Shown: positions 20,738 to 31,632, numbered from the stretch's first letter. The stretch is DNA of 64,000 bases from Phytophthora colocasiae (GCA_018806915.1 JAGKQI010000095.1:186001-250000), one strand, 5' to 3'. A program made the numbers and translations. Notes: generated from the sequence alone by a model not told the origin.

Positions 20738-22729
20738 TCAAACACGTCTCTTGTAGACGACATCCATTGCAGAATTATACGCCACAACACCTGCCACTCG
20801 TGCGTCATAACATACGACGAAGAGCTTGTTGCAGACGAGCATATCTGCCGTTATACGGTTGATCGGCACATGGTCAATCGAAGCAACACGCCTGAAGTCA
20901 ATTAGACAGAAATCACTCAACTCAAGTGAGGAGTAGCTACCACCAGGGGAAAATCGTTCGATGTGTTCCTTCAAGTTGCTGGCTTCTCTCAGTAACTCGA
21001 TGCCCCAAAAGATGTCACCTCCATCAATTGTAAAATCAACGAACCCACTGGACCCGAACAACGCACCCACGTCGGCAGACGTCACAAAAGTGCTTGGTGT
21101 GCAGCGGTACGCAGCCTTATAAAATTCCATTTGCCACGCTCTTTCCAGAGGAATATCGCTCCACAAACTTTTGCCAAGCGTCTGGCGGATGCTATTGTAA
21201 TCGATCGATTGCATCACTCGAGCGACCATTTCTGGAAGAGTTTTGGGGGCATCAAGTGCTCGGACAACGTGACCAACGCGCATCTTGACGAAGAATCGCC
21301 ACATCACTGGCGACGAGAACTCGTAACACCGCTCAGTTTGAACCAGAATACCCTTTCGAAGACATTGCTCGAATATGCTATCATCCGAACCAGGGTTGGC
21401 GCCGTAAGCAATGGGTTCTAGCTGAGTCAGCTCTTCTGTGCTAAGTGTCTTCAATATGCATACAGCACGTGTTGATATCAAGCTTTCAAACAGCTTGTTA
21501 TCATTGGCTTGATACAGTGATCCACTTTGCAGCATTCGGATCCAGGCGTCAGCCGATGGTAGATCGCTCCCACTTCGATTACAAGAAATATACACTTCAT
21601 TGAGTGTACGAATGGCAGTCGCGCACAGACCAACGTGCCGACCTGTCAGCTCTTCCAAATTGGCACAGAATGCCTCCAATGCGGATGGCCTTTCAAGAAA
21701 CGCAATTCCCTTGAACCACTTCCTGACGTATTCTTGGACTTCATCATGACTAAAGTTCAGCTCTTCAATAGTGAAAACCATTCTTTTGACGAAATGGACT
21801 GGAGTAGCGAGTAGCGTGTACGCAGCGCCAGACCCATAAGCTGCAAACATCAAGATTCTCACGCTGTATGCCGCGTCGATGAGAACATATTTGACAAGCT
21901 CCCAAAACATAGCAGATTTGTGTCTCCGGGAAGACGGTCCTTGTCTGTAGATCACTTGCGCCTCGTCCAATACGATATACACCATGTAGCCGAGTTTTGG
22001 AAGCTTCGACTTCGTATCTGTCCAGGAAACCCCGCACTGCTGCCAGAAGATGTCCTCAAAAGTCTCACCCTCGGATATTCCCAATGCCGACACGTTGAAC
22101 ACAACAGACTTCTTCCTTTCCTCCCTGTGTTTAGTGACTAAGGTGCGGCTCACTAATATCGCCAGTGATGTTTTCCCAGTCATTGGTGGACTTTTGACAA
22201 GCACAACGTGCGTTTCGTCGAGTCGGTCGATGATACCCGCGGTAAGGGCACTTCGAGACAGCGTTCGTTTGTCGTTTAGATCAATGCCTTCCCCTCTTCC
22301 AACCGATCCCTGCAGGCCAAACCAGGCATCCTGGTATTCGACGGTATTCACTTTTTGCAATAACGCTGAACCAACACCAGCCTCCCGAACCACTACCAGC
22401 ACATGGATCGTCTTCTTCGCTGGAGCACCTCCAAACAAGTCGCCAATCCCTTCTGCTGGGTCGATTTCTTCGTTCAGCAGCTTCTTCACTTGCTCAGGAA
22501 TGTCTCCACTTCGCATACTAATCACATCACGGTTATCCGACCGCAGCCACGCGCCGTCCTTCGGTTTCGCCAGGAAGAGCTGCAGATCGTCAGGGTCGAC
22601 ACCATCCAAGGCATTCTTCTTTCTATTCTTGATTGCCACTTTCAATGCGGACACCGAAGCGTCTTCAGCGATATCCACCTCGAACGCGCTGCCCGCCGCA
22701 CCAACGACTGCACAGAAGAGCTTCGCCAT
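20738..22729 (-). CDS. Crinkler effector with P-loop NTPase and REase-like domains, copy A
   Basis: The protein is 663 aa from an ATG at 22729, in a single exon. The header (about 1-115) is the ubiquitin-like LFLAK domain, with LQLFLAK at 49-55 and HVLVVV at 109-114; the usual proline after HVLVVV is arginine here. A linker follows, then a P-loop NTPase: PPMTGKTS at 181-188 and Walker B YIVLDEAQ at 251-258. The C-terminal region (about 560-640) has VDFTIDGGDIFWGIELLRE and a later LIDFRR, a pattern I take as a PD-(D/E)XK nuclease-like fold, as reported for NTPase-type CRNs. Known CRN headers drive export and uptake into plant cells, and the C-terminal part acts inside the host nucleus. From just before the P-loop it is practically identical to copy B, but the header and upstream DNA differ. 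Confidence 0.9.
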   Translation of the reverse strand: MAKLFCAVVGAAGSAFEVDIAEDASVSALKVAIKNRKKNALDGVDPDDLQLFLAKPKDGAWLRSDNRDVISMRSGDIPEQVKKLLNEEIDPAEGIGDLFGGAPAKKTIHVLVVVREAGVGSALLQKVNTVEYQDAWFGLQGSVGRGEGIDLNDKRTLSRSALTAGIIDRLDETHVVLVKSPPMTGKTSLAILVSRTLVTKHREERKKSVVFNVSALGISEGETFEDIFWQQCGVSWTDTKSKLPKLGYMVYIVLDEAQVIYRQGPSSRRHKSAMFWELVKYVLIDAAYSVRILMFAAYGSGAAYTLLATPVHFVKRMVFTIEELNFSHDEVQEYVRKWFKGIAFLERPSALEAFCANLEELTGRHVGLCATAIRTLNEVYISCNRSGSDLPSADAWIRMLQSGSLYQANDNKLFESLISTRAVCILKTLSTEELTQLEPIAYGANPGSDDSIFEQCLRKGILVQTERCYEFSSPVMWRFFVKMRVGHVVRALDAPKTLPEMVARVMQSIDYNSIRQTLGKSLWSDIPLERAWQMEFYKAAYRCTPSTFVTSADVGALFGSSGFVDFTIDGGDIFWGIELLREASNLKEHIERFSPGGSYSSLELSDFCLIDFRRVASIDHVPINRITADMLVCNKLFVVCYDARVAGVVAYNSAMDVVYKRRV

Positions 22730-24062
22730 CTTTCCTCGAGCCGGCGGATTCTGGAATCAGGAGGAGGGGAGGGAGAATTTCCGAGCGTATTTAAGCGGAG
22801 TGTCACATTGACTTGATGGCCATTTTACTATGGTACAGTGTACCCAGCGCTGATATCCATTCATCTGACACTTGACTGAAGTAAAACGACACCGCCATTA
22901 CTGTACAAGCTCCTTCTCCCTCTTCTTCTTCTCCTATCTTCTATTAAATACACTACCACGCTACTCGCCAGACTATGCAATTGGTGGGAAAGGAAGCACA
23001 TCAACCACTGGTCGAATGCAAGTGTCGGCACTGAAATGTAACACAGTATTTTGTAGCATCACATTGTTTTCTTTTGCAAAGTTTTAAAAGGTTTACAAAC
23101 CAAAGTTTCTCGTCGACTTTGTAGCACTGCACCAGCGTACTGCAACGCTTTCCATTTCTTGATGCTTGATGTGTAGAGAGCCCACGATGACACTCTGTCT
23201 AGAATTTTCTGCGTTCGCGACGACATCACCTCTGTCTCTAATAGTTTCCTCAAGTTCTCAGCGTTCCCTACAGAATGGGGATTTTGCACTCGCCCACTTC
23301 ACTCAGTACACATTCCACTTGTGCACTGCACAGGCAGCGTGTACTATGAAGATCTGCGAGCTCACTAAGCTGGACGGTGTAGCATGTGTCGTCGATCTTG
23401 AGGATACGAAACAGAGCATGACACGGGCGTCTGAGCAGAAGATCAAGCTTGCTAGCCAAAGCCGCGGAGCAGTTTGAGAGTGCTGACGTGTGGTGCAGAT
23501 CGACTTTTTAAGCTCACGGACGAGAAGTCGAGTTGGAGCTATCCGTGTGCAAAAGACGAAGCTGGAAGGCGAGTCGAATCGGCGGGAACGAGGCAGTTTG
23601 AGGGCATCCCGTGCAATCTTCTCGTTCTTTGGTAAACAAAATTATCCCTTTATGATGTTCTAAAACACCCCCTAGGACACAGCTGCAGTCTGCACTTTTG
23701 GCAATCTCCAAGTTGGAAATTCCAACACCTCGATTGCAGACGTGATTTTCTCACGAGGCTTCCCAACAAGTTCGCCGCGGCGATTCTCCTCAGCGTTCAG
23801 GCGTTCATGATCAGTCTCACGAGCTGCTTGTCTGGGTTGCGCTTTTTGCTCCACTACCCAAGTTTTCATCGGCACTGTTATTGCTGTGAAGGAATTTACC
23901 ACCTGCAAAATCCCCGGGCGTCCACAATATAAGTGCCGTTTCATCCACCAGGTGTAATACAAGCCGATGTTTCTCACCACTTGTTGTTGTGGTGACCACG
24001 CGTCCCTGGTCATTCAAAATTACCTCGATGGGCAGCGATTTGTAGCCCACATTTATCCCTTT
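22730..24062. other. CRN upstream region and unresolved minus-strand coding remnants
   Basis: Bases 22730-23135 are the CRN upstream region, similar but diverged in block B (53354-53746), with a CT-rich stretch near 22910-22935. From 23135 to 24062 minus-strand frames are open in pieces: about 23059-23289, 23268-23459, 23672-24013 and 23817-24050. The last has a protein-like run VGYKSLPIEVILNDQGRVV followed by a possible donor. They could be exons of one host gene cut by piggyBac-1 or unrelated remains. I recognise no family. Confidence 0.3.
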
Positions 24063-24066
24063 TTAA

Positions 24067-27000
24067 CCCTTCTACTACGGATTTTCCGGAATATAGTTTT
24101 CAGAGGTGAAAATATTCCGCGATGTCCGCAATGAATTTGGGCTCGTGCCAATTCCGCATATAGGAATTTGTATTGGACAAATTTAGGCAGGTAAATTGCA
24201 GTGTCTTTGACAGGTGAGACATGAAATTTTCAGGAAGAGGTTAGGGGAGCAGATATAAGAATCCGCGGGCTCCCAGCTGTTCATTTCAAAATTCGCGCCC
24301 GATAAGAGATAGTCATTCTATCGACTCAGTTATGTATACCCTTGTGTACGAGAAAAGTTTCCAGCCGATCTGGCGGGAGCTGAAGAAGAACGGGTGGACT
24401 TTCAAGAAGTTCAAGGGCCTTAGCAACGACCATCGCTACTTGCCACCGGACGGTAACCTCAAGGGAACGGAAGGGGTTGACTTCTTCATCGGTACGACTG
24501 TTTGTGTGCGTTCAGGTCTATATAGTTGCTAATATGCGTTGAATTTAGGCGAGACAAGTCTTCTGCAGTACTGTCGACGGCAAGGATGGCTTGCCTTTGG
24601 TCCTAACCCGAATGCTACAGCATCATCCGCTCCTTCAGAGCCACCAGCAGTTGCAGGGACTCCAGTTGGAACTGGGTCGAACGTGATCTTTCCAGAGGTG
24701 CCCATTGTTGCAGCTGCGAAGAAAACTCCGGCGAAATCACGGTCGCCTGCTGTACAAGTATCCTCGTCTGCAAGAACCCGTTCAGCCCCTGCCAAGCCTT
24801 CAGCGCGCAGAACTACTCGCGAGACTCATAAAGCAGGTCATGTTCCAACAACTGAGCCGAGCTCAAGCGGCCAAGAAAAACGAAAGGCATCGCCCTCAAC
24901 TCGGAAACCGAAGCGCCAACAACGCGGTAAGTGTAGTGTGAGTTTTGTCGGCGTCTTCAATCTGACATTTGTTGCTGTAACGGATTTTCTAGAACCAGCT
25001 ATTCCGGATATATCTGACCTTGTTCCAGACAATACCGAACATGCTGTACCGGAACCTCCTGTAGCAGTTCCGGATATTACTGAAAATGCTGTTACGGAGA
25101 CATCGGTCACGGCTTCTTACGCACCAGTACCTGCTACTCAAGTTCCCGAAATCCTGGGCCGCATCCCACTCGATGATTTCGATTCGGACAACTTTTTGAA
25201 CGCCCTACGTCGAGACCCTCTTTTCGAGGTCACTGGGCCGGATGATCTCAATGTGGGGATGAATGATTGGCTCCTCGCACTTGACTCTGACGCTGAAGGT
25301 GACGAAGAGTCTGTCCTATTCGATGAGGACGAGATTGAGTTGGACGAAGATGAAGTCCAGGCAGAGGAGGTGGAGGAAGAGATCCAAGAAGTTGACGAGG
25401 TTCCAGTGGAGTTTGATCTTACTGACGACGATCTGGTGAAGTTACAAGCTGGAGAATGGGACGTTTTCTTGGAGAACCACTCCAAGCAGGTGCAGCTGGA
25501 TGCCCGTCCACTGTACGACGGTCCGTGTGCCCCCACACAAGCTGCATTGGCATACGCATCAAACCCGTTGGCAATTTTCTACTTCTTTCTTCCGAAGGAA
25601 CTGTGGCGAAAGATTACAGACGAAACCAATAAGTTTCGCTTGGAGAGCATCGATGAGATCGCTCAAGGAATGCGAGCGAGAGCTCAGAGAAGACGTGGAA
25701 CTGTCCCGTCAACGATGGTGTACTCGGTGGATGAGTACAAGGTCAAGCTCAGGCGGAAGAATCCCATCCAGCCGCACGAGATAATCCGGTTCATCGGGTT
25801 GCTGGTTGCACGAACACTAGAGCCACGGCGTGAGAGTCTCAGCCGCCATTGGATTACGAGGGTTGAGGGCGCTTTATCAAGAGGAACGTTCGGGCAGTTC
25901 CTCAGCAGAGACCGCTTTCAAGACATCAGTCGCTACTTGCATTTCAATGACAATTCGTTGCAAGCTGAGAGTGATGATCGAGCTTTCAAAATCCGCCCCG
26001 TTCTCGCAGCTCTACAAAAGACATTCTTTCGTGGGTACCGGCTTGGTGCTCGAATATCATTTGACGAAGGCATGGTGCCTATGCGCCACCGCCGGAACCC
26101 GATGCGTCAGTACATGCAAATGAAGCCGAACAAGTGGGGGACTAAGTTCTACATGACATGTTGTGCGGAGACAGCGTACTGCTCCAGGTACGTCATATCC
26201 GTTATTGCTAACACCGGCTTATCCGTTATTTGTTCTGGATGTTCCGGACAAGGTCTTTGTATTATTCAGGATCTGACTGTTTATGTTGTTGGTGGTGCGT
26301 TCAGGTTAGAAATTTACTGTGGGAAGGCGAATGCTGAAGAAGAAGCTGTCGCGCAGAAAGCTGTTGTGAAGAACCTGAAGGAAGTACTACGAGGTCAGCC
26401 TACACAACGGCTCATTTGTACTGACAATTTCTACACGTCGGTACCGCTGTCGCACAAGTTACTGAGTATGGGGCTTTCTCACGTTGGCACTATCAGGAAG
26501 AAGCGCAAAGGCTGGTGTCTCGGTGTCGAGTTCTCACAGAAAAAACGGCCTAAGAAGATGCCCCGCGGAACCTTTCGCTTTGCTGTGTGGAAAAACCATC
26601 ACGAGTATGTTGCCTTGACGTGGATGGATAACCGGCCTGTGCGTTTCCTGGCTACAGGGTGCTCAACGCAGCTCACACACGTATCCCGCCGTGAGCCCGA
26701 TGGTTCTGTCACTCAAGCACCATGCCCTCAGCTTGTGCGTGACTATCATGAAGCTATGGGGGGAGTCGATGTGCACGACCAGTTGCGACTTCAACGCTAC
26801 TCAATTCAACGCTCAATCAGAATGCCCAAGTACTACAAAACTATTTTTTTGGGGTTGGTGGATATCGCCCTGGTCAATGCATTCATTGTGCACAAAATAG
26901 CTATGCAGAGGAAAAACCTACCTGTCCCCACGCACGCTGCATTTCTCCGACGTCTACACGTTGACCTTCTCAGCCAGACGAGCGAGGACTTCAACAAGGG

Positions 27001-27668
27001 CGATGACATGGCTGACTTGGTGACGGAGCCGCTGCCCCATCAGGAACACATGCTGGAGAAAACGAATGAGAAGAACGGTTCCAAGCGGCGGCAGTGGCTC
27101 TGCAAAGTGTGCTCGGCTTATGCAGGAGCGGGGGTTCGCAGCTTTGAGACGAGTTATTACTGCGCCACGTGCTCGCGCACCAAGAACGGGAGAGTGACTC
27201 TGTGCAACAAAGCCCGGCGACTGCAGTACGGCTCCGCACTAACTTGCAACGAGGTGTGGCATCACAGCTGGAGGAACGGTACGGCTATCCCTCCAGCCCT
27301 TCAAGACAAGATCAGGTTCGTCAACAAGCGCCGGCCTGGAGCTGTTCCGGAGACCGACGAGGAGTAGGCTCGGAAAAGTAGTGAGACTTGAGGAATAGCA
27401 GTGGATGAGAGAAATGTTGACTGGTGTGTTTGAGTTGTCGCGTTGTTGCTTGTTGCGATAATAGTTTTGCAGGGAGATTTCAATTTGGATTTTTTTGCTT
27501 TGTTTTTGTACTGCAAATCACCGCCCTCCACCCAATCAATGGTCTCGTTTTGACCACGTGTCATGCGAAAGGGCTTGAAGCACGATATATACTACTGATT
27601 TTCCGGTATATGTTAATTCATATATTATGAATAACGGAGAATCCGGAATTATCGTCGGATTAGGAGGG
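24067..27668 (+). mobile_element. piggyBac-type DNA transposon, copy 1, apparently intact
   Basis: The element is 3602 bp and is flanked on both sides by TTAA (24063-24066 and 27669-27672), the piggyBac target. Terminal inverted repeats begin CCCTTCTA on the left and CCCTCCTA on the right; a second shared block resembling GGATTTTCCGGAAT lies a few bases inside. One transposase gene fills it. It sits in or at the end of an EF-hand ORF on the minus strand. Confidence 0.9.
24332..27367 (+). CDS. piggyBac transposase (931 aa, four exons)
   Basis: The start is the ATG at 24332. Introns inferred from GT-AG ends and family conservation are 24492-24548, 24927-24992 and 26188-26304; the last two happen to be in frame. 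Spliced exons sum to 2796 nt without a stop. Exon 1 plus the start of exon 2 form an N-terminal domain (W-x2-L-x3-GW ... GTEGVDFF-x-GE) shared with piggyBac-2. An acidic stretch follows at about 25265-25415, then the DDE_Tnp_1_7 core with the catalytic triad at D537 (SFDEGM), D618 (CTDNFYT) and D733 (GGVDVHDQ), and finally a C-terminal Cys/His-rich domain (CKVC...CATC...C...H). It cuts and pastes the element at TTAA in the nucleus. All key residues are present and the frame is open, so it could be active. Confidence 0.88.
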
Positions 27669-28163
27669 TTAACTCGTAAGGATAATCTAACAAAGGGCCG
27701 AGAGCTGCCACAACATCGTGAAGGTCAATTTTCCCGTCCTTGCCAATGTCAAACGCCTCAAAATGTGACCAAACGGGAAGCGTCGACGGTAATCCAAAGG
27801 CTCGTGAAAAATCCGCATCAACCAGAAAACCCTTGTGATCCACATCCAGTTTTTTAAAGACATTTTGGATCATATCAAGCTGACGTCGCTTTATTTCAGT
27901 CTTGTTGAACGTTTCCATTGCATTCCCTCCGTACGGATACATTTGAATCAAAACAGCATCCTTGATCTCTGTATCCCCGCCTTATCGGTTGTTGCAGTCG
28001 GATTTCCCTGGATTTTACGAACCGGACCGATAATATCGTCGAGATACTTACTGTCAATCTCCTGCTTGCTAAGCCACAAGAACCACTCCCTATGGCTAAT
28101 GACACTGGTGAAAATAGCCAGACTTGCAGCTTCTTGTGTCCGGAGAAGTCGCTGTCGCGTCAC
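27649..28163 (-). pseudogene. EF-hand protein gene interrupted by piggyBac-1
   Basis: The minus-strand frame from about 27990 to 27673 encodes two EF-hand loops: DVDHKGFLVDAD and DIGKDGKIDLHD. Both have Asp at position 1, Gly at position 6 and an acidic residue at position 12. An upstream open stretch in a neighbouring frame (to about 28163) may be an earlier exon. Coding sequence runs straight into the TTAA at 27669-27672. The last residues (LTLLIRR, then stop) are read from the transposon terminal repeat, so the original C-terminus has been replaced. Calcium binding is inferred from the loops. Confidence 0.6.
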
Positions 28164-28272
28164 CTCTCTTCATCCGGACGCCATAATGCATCCAAGAGCC
28201 GGTGTTTTCTCCGGGAGTTGCGATGATCTGTAGGTCCTCTGGGGTCAGCTCTGAGAAGGCTGTCTTGGCCAG

Positions 28273-29040
28273 CTACGTCGTGTACCCTTGACCCGAACGG
28301 TGCTTCCGGGATGTCGACTTGGGACTGTCACGGTTGGTACGCCGACGCTTGGATTTTGGAGATAAGTTTTCTGGATCTGGTTGACGAGAAGACCCGGACC
28401 CTTGGTCATCGTCACCTTGAACAAAGGTTTCGTCCACTCGCTCGTCGTCAACAGCTTCCACCACTAGGGCATTCGGATCTGGATCGTCATCCGGACCTTT
28501 GACAGACGGACCCCAGTATTCAGGTCCCACTCCTTGGTTTTGGAGACCGTCGAGAACCCCTTCAGCCATCGTGAAGTACGTGGGACGTACTTGGTCCAGT
28601 AGACGTGATCCGGAGAGTTCCAGTACATCATCCGGACAAGCATCTCAACCAGCGCTCAGACGGAAGGGGGCTTCCCTATCGTCACCGAGCCACTCGAGGG
28701 TGTCCGGGTACTGGATTCCAGACAACATGAGTGCTTGGAGATCCAGACGAAGGTCGTCCCAAGTAACCGGGTAGTCAGTCAGGGACATCAATGCTTGCTG
28801 CTTTGCTTGGATGGAAGGGTACTTGTCCGTGCGACAGTCGTGAGACAGTGCTCGATCCAGTCCGACGGACGACTCTGGATGGTGTCTGGAGTGTGACAGT
28901 GTTTCTTGGATGTCGGGCTTCCCGACGACCTCTTGCGCTTGGATGATTACGTGTTTGCTGGTACGGACGTATGCTTTCGAGTGAGGTCCAAATACCGAGA
29001 GGGCTCCGACTGCTTGGACTCTTCCCCATCCGGATCCCAA
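28273..29040 (-). pseudogene. Unidentified 256-codon frame with one internal stop
   Basis: The minus strand is open except for one TGA at 28645-28647. The first part contains DYPVTWDDLRLDLQALMLSG; the second is acidic and ends in a basic stretch (SPKSKRRRTNRD) that could be a nuclear localisation signal. It lies in the internal region expected for gypsy element 2, downstream of its protease start, but does not resemble pol. It may be a TE accessory gene or a host gene remnant. I do not recognise it. Confidence 0.35.
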
Positions 29041-29208
29041 GGACGACTCAATGAGACGAAAGGAGTCGACACGAGACCTGGATCATCTGCGACGATTACC
29101 GTGATCATGGTACACCAAGCAGGGTCGACAGTAGATCCATCCTTGAAGTGGACCAAAAGATCCAAAAGACGTTACCAGTGGGCGTTGATCACTGACTCAC
29201 CTTGAAGT

Positions 29209-29692
29209 TCATGAGGTCGATGGGACTGAATTCAGACGTTCGAAGACGCTCTTCAAGCAGCCTAATATGGATTCTCGCGTCTTCCAACTCAATTTGGTGG
29301 AGATCACACGGTCTAACACGCTGCGAGGCGTGTCGGCCTCTTCGAAGTCAAGTCTTCGAAGACTTCCCTGTCGAACAAAGTTGTTCGACGGGCCCGAGTC
29401 CACTAGGGCACGAAGAGTTCACTCTCTTCGACATCACGTTCAGGATGACAAGGTTTGGCTTGTCATCTTGCAGCTTACAGCGAGAAACCTTCTCGCTGGG
29501 GGCAGCAGTCCTCATCGTCGCGTGTCCAAGCTCGACACGCGAGACTGCATCACCAGTAGGACGCCCCGCGCCTACTGGTCCTTTTTGAACGCCCGCCCGC
29601 TGTGCACTCGCGTGCATAGTGACCGATGTTACTACACTTGTAACATCGAACCTTGCTGTTCCTACGCTGCTGTTGACCAGCAGTCGTAGCAC
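29209..29692 (-). pseudogene. Gypsy 2 protease start, frameshifted
   Basis: Two overlapping minus frames continue the gag of element 2. The second holds DSGPSNNFV, the aspartic protease active-site pattern, near 29380-29403. The reading frame changes between them and ends at 29209, before the rest of the protease fold or any RT. Confidence 0.6.
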
Positions 29693-30515
29693 TCGAGAGG
29701 TCCATAGGTTCCGGACCTCCCGTCTTCACAACAGGACGCGCCGGCTTCGGCGCGTTCGCATGGAGTTTAGCTTGACGCCGGCTAAACTCCTCTTGCATCG
29801 CAAGGCTCATCGCCTCTTCGAGAGTATTCGGATACTCTCGGAAGAGATACGTCTTGACGGGACCATCTCTTAGTCCCTTCATGAACGTAACGATCTTGGT
29901 CGCCTCGTCGATCGGGTTGGCCACTATGTTCGATACCAAGTATCGAGCACGCTGGGCAAAGGTGTGAACATCATCCTTGCCCTGCTGCAGATCGAGAAAC
30001 TCCGCTCTCGATCTGAACTCGTTCTTCGGAGGCTCAAATGCAAGTTTGAGTTCCTCCTTGAACACCTCATACGTGCTGAAGCACGTAGGATCAGAGAGTC
30101 GGCGCCCATAGGCCCAACTCCTCGCACGTCCGCTAAGACATGACATGGCGAACGCGACCTTCGACATCGGATCGACGATACGTCGAGCCGCAACGGCTGT
30201 GTCGAGTTCGACAAGCCACCGAAGGAGGGTCTCGTCCTCCTTCCCCGTGTAGGTACTCACGTGGAGTTTCAACGACTCCACGCGTGGCTTAGGGGAAGCC
30301 ACCGAGGCAGCAACATCTCGTTGCTCCTTAACAATGTACCCCAGAGCAACACCGTGTTGCTCTGTCGGCGATAGCGTACGAAGCATCGTCGCTACCGCCG
30401 CCTCTCCAATGACTTGCGAAAGTCTTTGGAGAGCTTCCCACTCTGGATCTGACAGGTGGGCACAGTCCGTGCGCGTCACGGACATGTGAGGGGTCCCAGC
30501 GGATCCCTGATCCAT
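29550..30515 (-). CDS. gag: Gag of gypsy element 2
   Basis: The frame gives 321 aa from an ATG at 30515 and appears intact. The middle carries the gag fold (FRSRAEFLDLQQGKDDVHTF near residue 165-185). One CCHC knuckle, CYKCSNIGHYAREC, lies near residue 290-303. It shares layout but only modest sequence with the gag at 8295-9266, so it is a different family. As the element lacks pol here, it could act only if helped in trans. Confidence 0.85.
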   Translation of the reverse strand: MDQGSAGTPHMSVTRTDCAHLSDPEWEALQRLSQVIGEAAVATMLRTLSPTEQHGVALGYIVKEQRDVAASVASPKPRVESLKLHVSTYTGKEDETLLRWLVELDTAVAARRIVDPMSKVAFAMSCLSGRARSWAYGRRLSDPTCFSTYEVFKEELKLAFEPPKNEFRSRAEFLDLQQGKDDVHTFAQRARYLVSNIVANPIDEATKIVTFMKGLRDGPVKTYLFREYPNTLEEAMSLAMQEEFSRRQAKLHANAPKPARPVVKTGGPEPMDLSSATTAGQQQRRNSKVRCYKCSNIGHYARECTAGGRSKRTSRRGASYW

Positions 30516-30588
30516 TGGGGAGTTCTCTACCCCCGCGTTCGTATGACTCCATACGAACGAACAGCAGTCGGTCGTGGGACGGACTACA

Positions 30589-30599
30589 AAGTGCTACCA
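30589..30599 (-). other. Primer binding site of gypsy element 2
   Basis: TGGTAGCACTT on the minus strand is identical to the PBS of gypsy 1 and sits between the LTR stub and gag. Confidence 0.55.
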
Positions 30600-30686
30600 G
30601 GTGTAATGGGTCTACTTAGACCTATTAGATGGCGTACACGTGCGCTTACGTGTATGAGGAAGCGTGCAATTAGAATAGACTTAATT

Positions 30687-31632
30687 TAAACGTATTCACA
30701 GACTACACCATGGGTAAAGTTTAACTTACGGCTCCTCAATACCAAGCTTTTATCCAGCTTAATTGGCACTTCAGTGGCATGCTGCGAAAACATCAAGATC
30801 CGGGTGTTCGAGCTCGGATTATTGAGAACAGACTTGACGAACGTCCAAAATGTTGTACAATCGTATCGTGGAGGATCGCCGTAGAGCACTTGAGCTTCAT
30901 CCAGGACGAAATAAACTACACAATTAGGAAGTGTCATCGCTGCATGTCCCAGTCAACCCCGCATGCAAAACTTTTTTCAAACGTATTGAACTCGTCCGGC
31001 GTATAAGCTGAGAAGTTGAAAACAATCTTCTTTTGATCGCTCATACTTTGCCCATTCACCAGAGCTTCGCACATTAACAGCGCAATTGATGTCCTTCCTG
31101 TCATCCGTGGACTTGGCACCAGTAAGACACGAGTTTCTTCCAGTCGGTTAATGATTTCCGTGGTAAGAATATTCCGGAAGAGCGTTCATGGATCTTCTGG
31201 ATTGATCTCTCCATCACAATACTTGTACATGTTCGAGGCGATGTAGCTAACTTGATGCAGTAACGTTGAACTACGATCCGGAAGCACCACTAGTATGTGA
31301 ATAACGTTGTGTAACGGAAGATCTTGTTCCTCAAGCACTTCCTCCAGTGAATTCTCGTTCCGTAGCGTTTTATCTTCTGCAATTCGAGATTTAATCAGAA
31401 GGTTCTTGCCATTCTTCACAATGCCAGTATAGTCCGCCAGCCACAAACCGTTCTCTTTCTTTGCCAGGAAGAGCTGTAACTTGTCGGCAGGCAACTGGAA
31501 AATCTTCTTCCACCGGATTGATTCTTTCAAGTGACCCACCAACTTGTCCTTTTCAATGTCCACAGTGAACACATTTGTCGGTCCTGGTGTACTTGAATCA
31601 CTTCCCACGATGACACAGACGAAAGTCACCAT
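30687..31632 (-). pseudogene. Crinkler effector pseudogene, third copy (C)
   Basis: The ATG is at 31632. The header of about 147 codons is unbroken, with KLQLFLAKKENGLWL and the end motif HILVVLP. A TGA at 31186-31188 stops it; the same frame then reads on into the P-loop equivalent SPRMTGRTS, where the GKT lysine is replaced by Arg. A second stop and a frame change follow near 30935, then LDEAQ (Walker B) to about 30690, where gypsy 2 begins. It is homologous to 18290-19577 and less decayed in the header. The truncated product would be a header alone. Confidence 0.88.

Larger units (their letters stand above)
11885..23135 (+). repeat. Segmental duplication, block A (11.25 kb)
   Basis: This block matches 42492-53746 in direct orientation at a spacing of 30605-30608. 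Offset steps are +1 at a G run near 14130, -3 near 15810 and +1 near 16796. The match starts abruptly at CTCCGTTCCC and stops at GCACTGCACCAG. Apart from scattered substitutions it is near identical up to about 22205; from there to 23135 (CRN header and upstream DNA) the copies differ markedly. Confidence 0.95.
29209..30686 (-). mobile_element. Ty3/gypsy element 2, partial (5' end, gag and start of protease)
   Basis: In sense direction this reads a cut-off 5' LTR stub (about 30603-30686), PBS (30589-30599), gag (29550-30515) and the start of a protease. No RT, RNase H or integrase follows. The LTR stub joins CRN pseudogene sequence directly at about 30687, where the CRN relative in block A continues, so the junction marks an insertion followed by deletion. 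It is more diverged from gypsy 1 than a recent copy would be. Confidence 0.75.

Noticed and set aside
22050..22811. About 250-codon plus-strand frames opposite both CRN headers (also 52656-53432)
   Set aside because: Opposite the well-supported CRN genes, rich in Ser/Pro/Thr, and not collinear between the two copies.
25138..25536. 132-codon Ser-rich minus frame inside piggyBac-1
   Set aside because: It is the mirror of the acidic GAN-rich stretch of the transposase.
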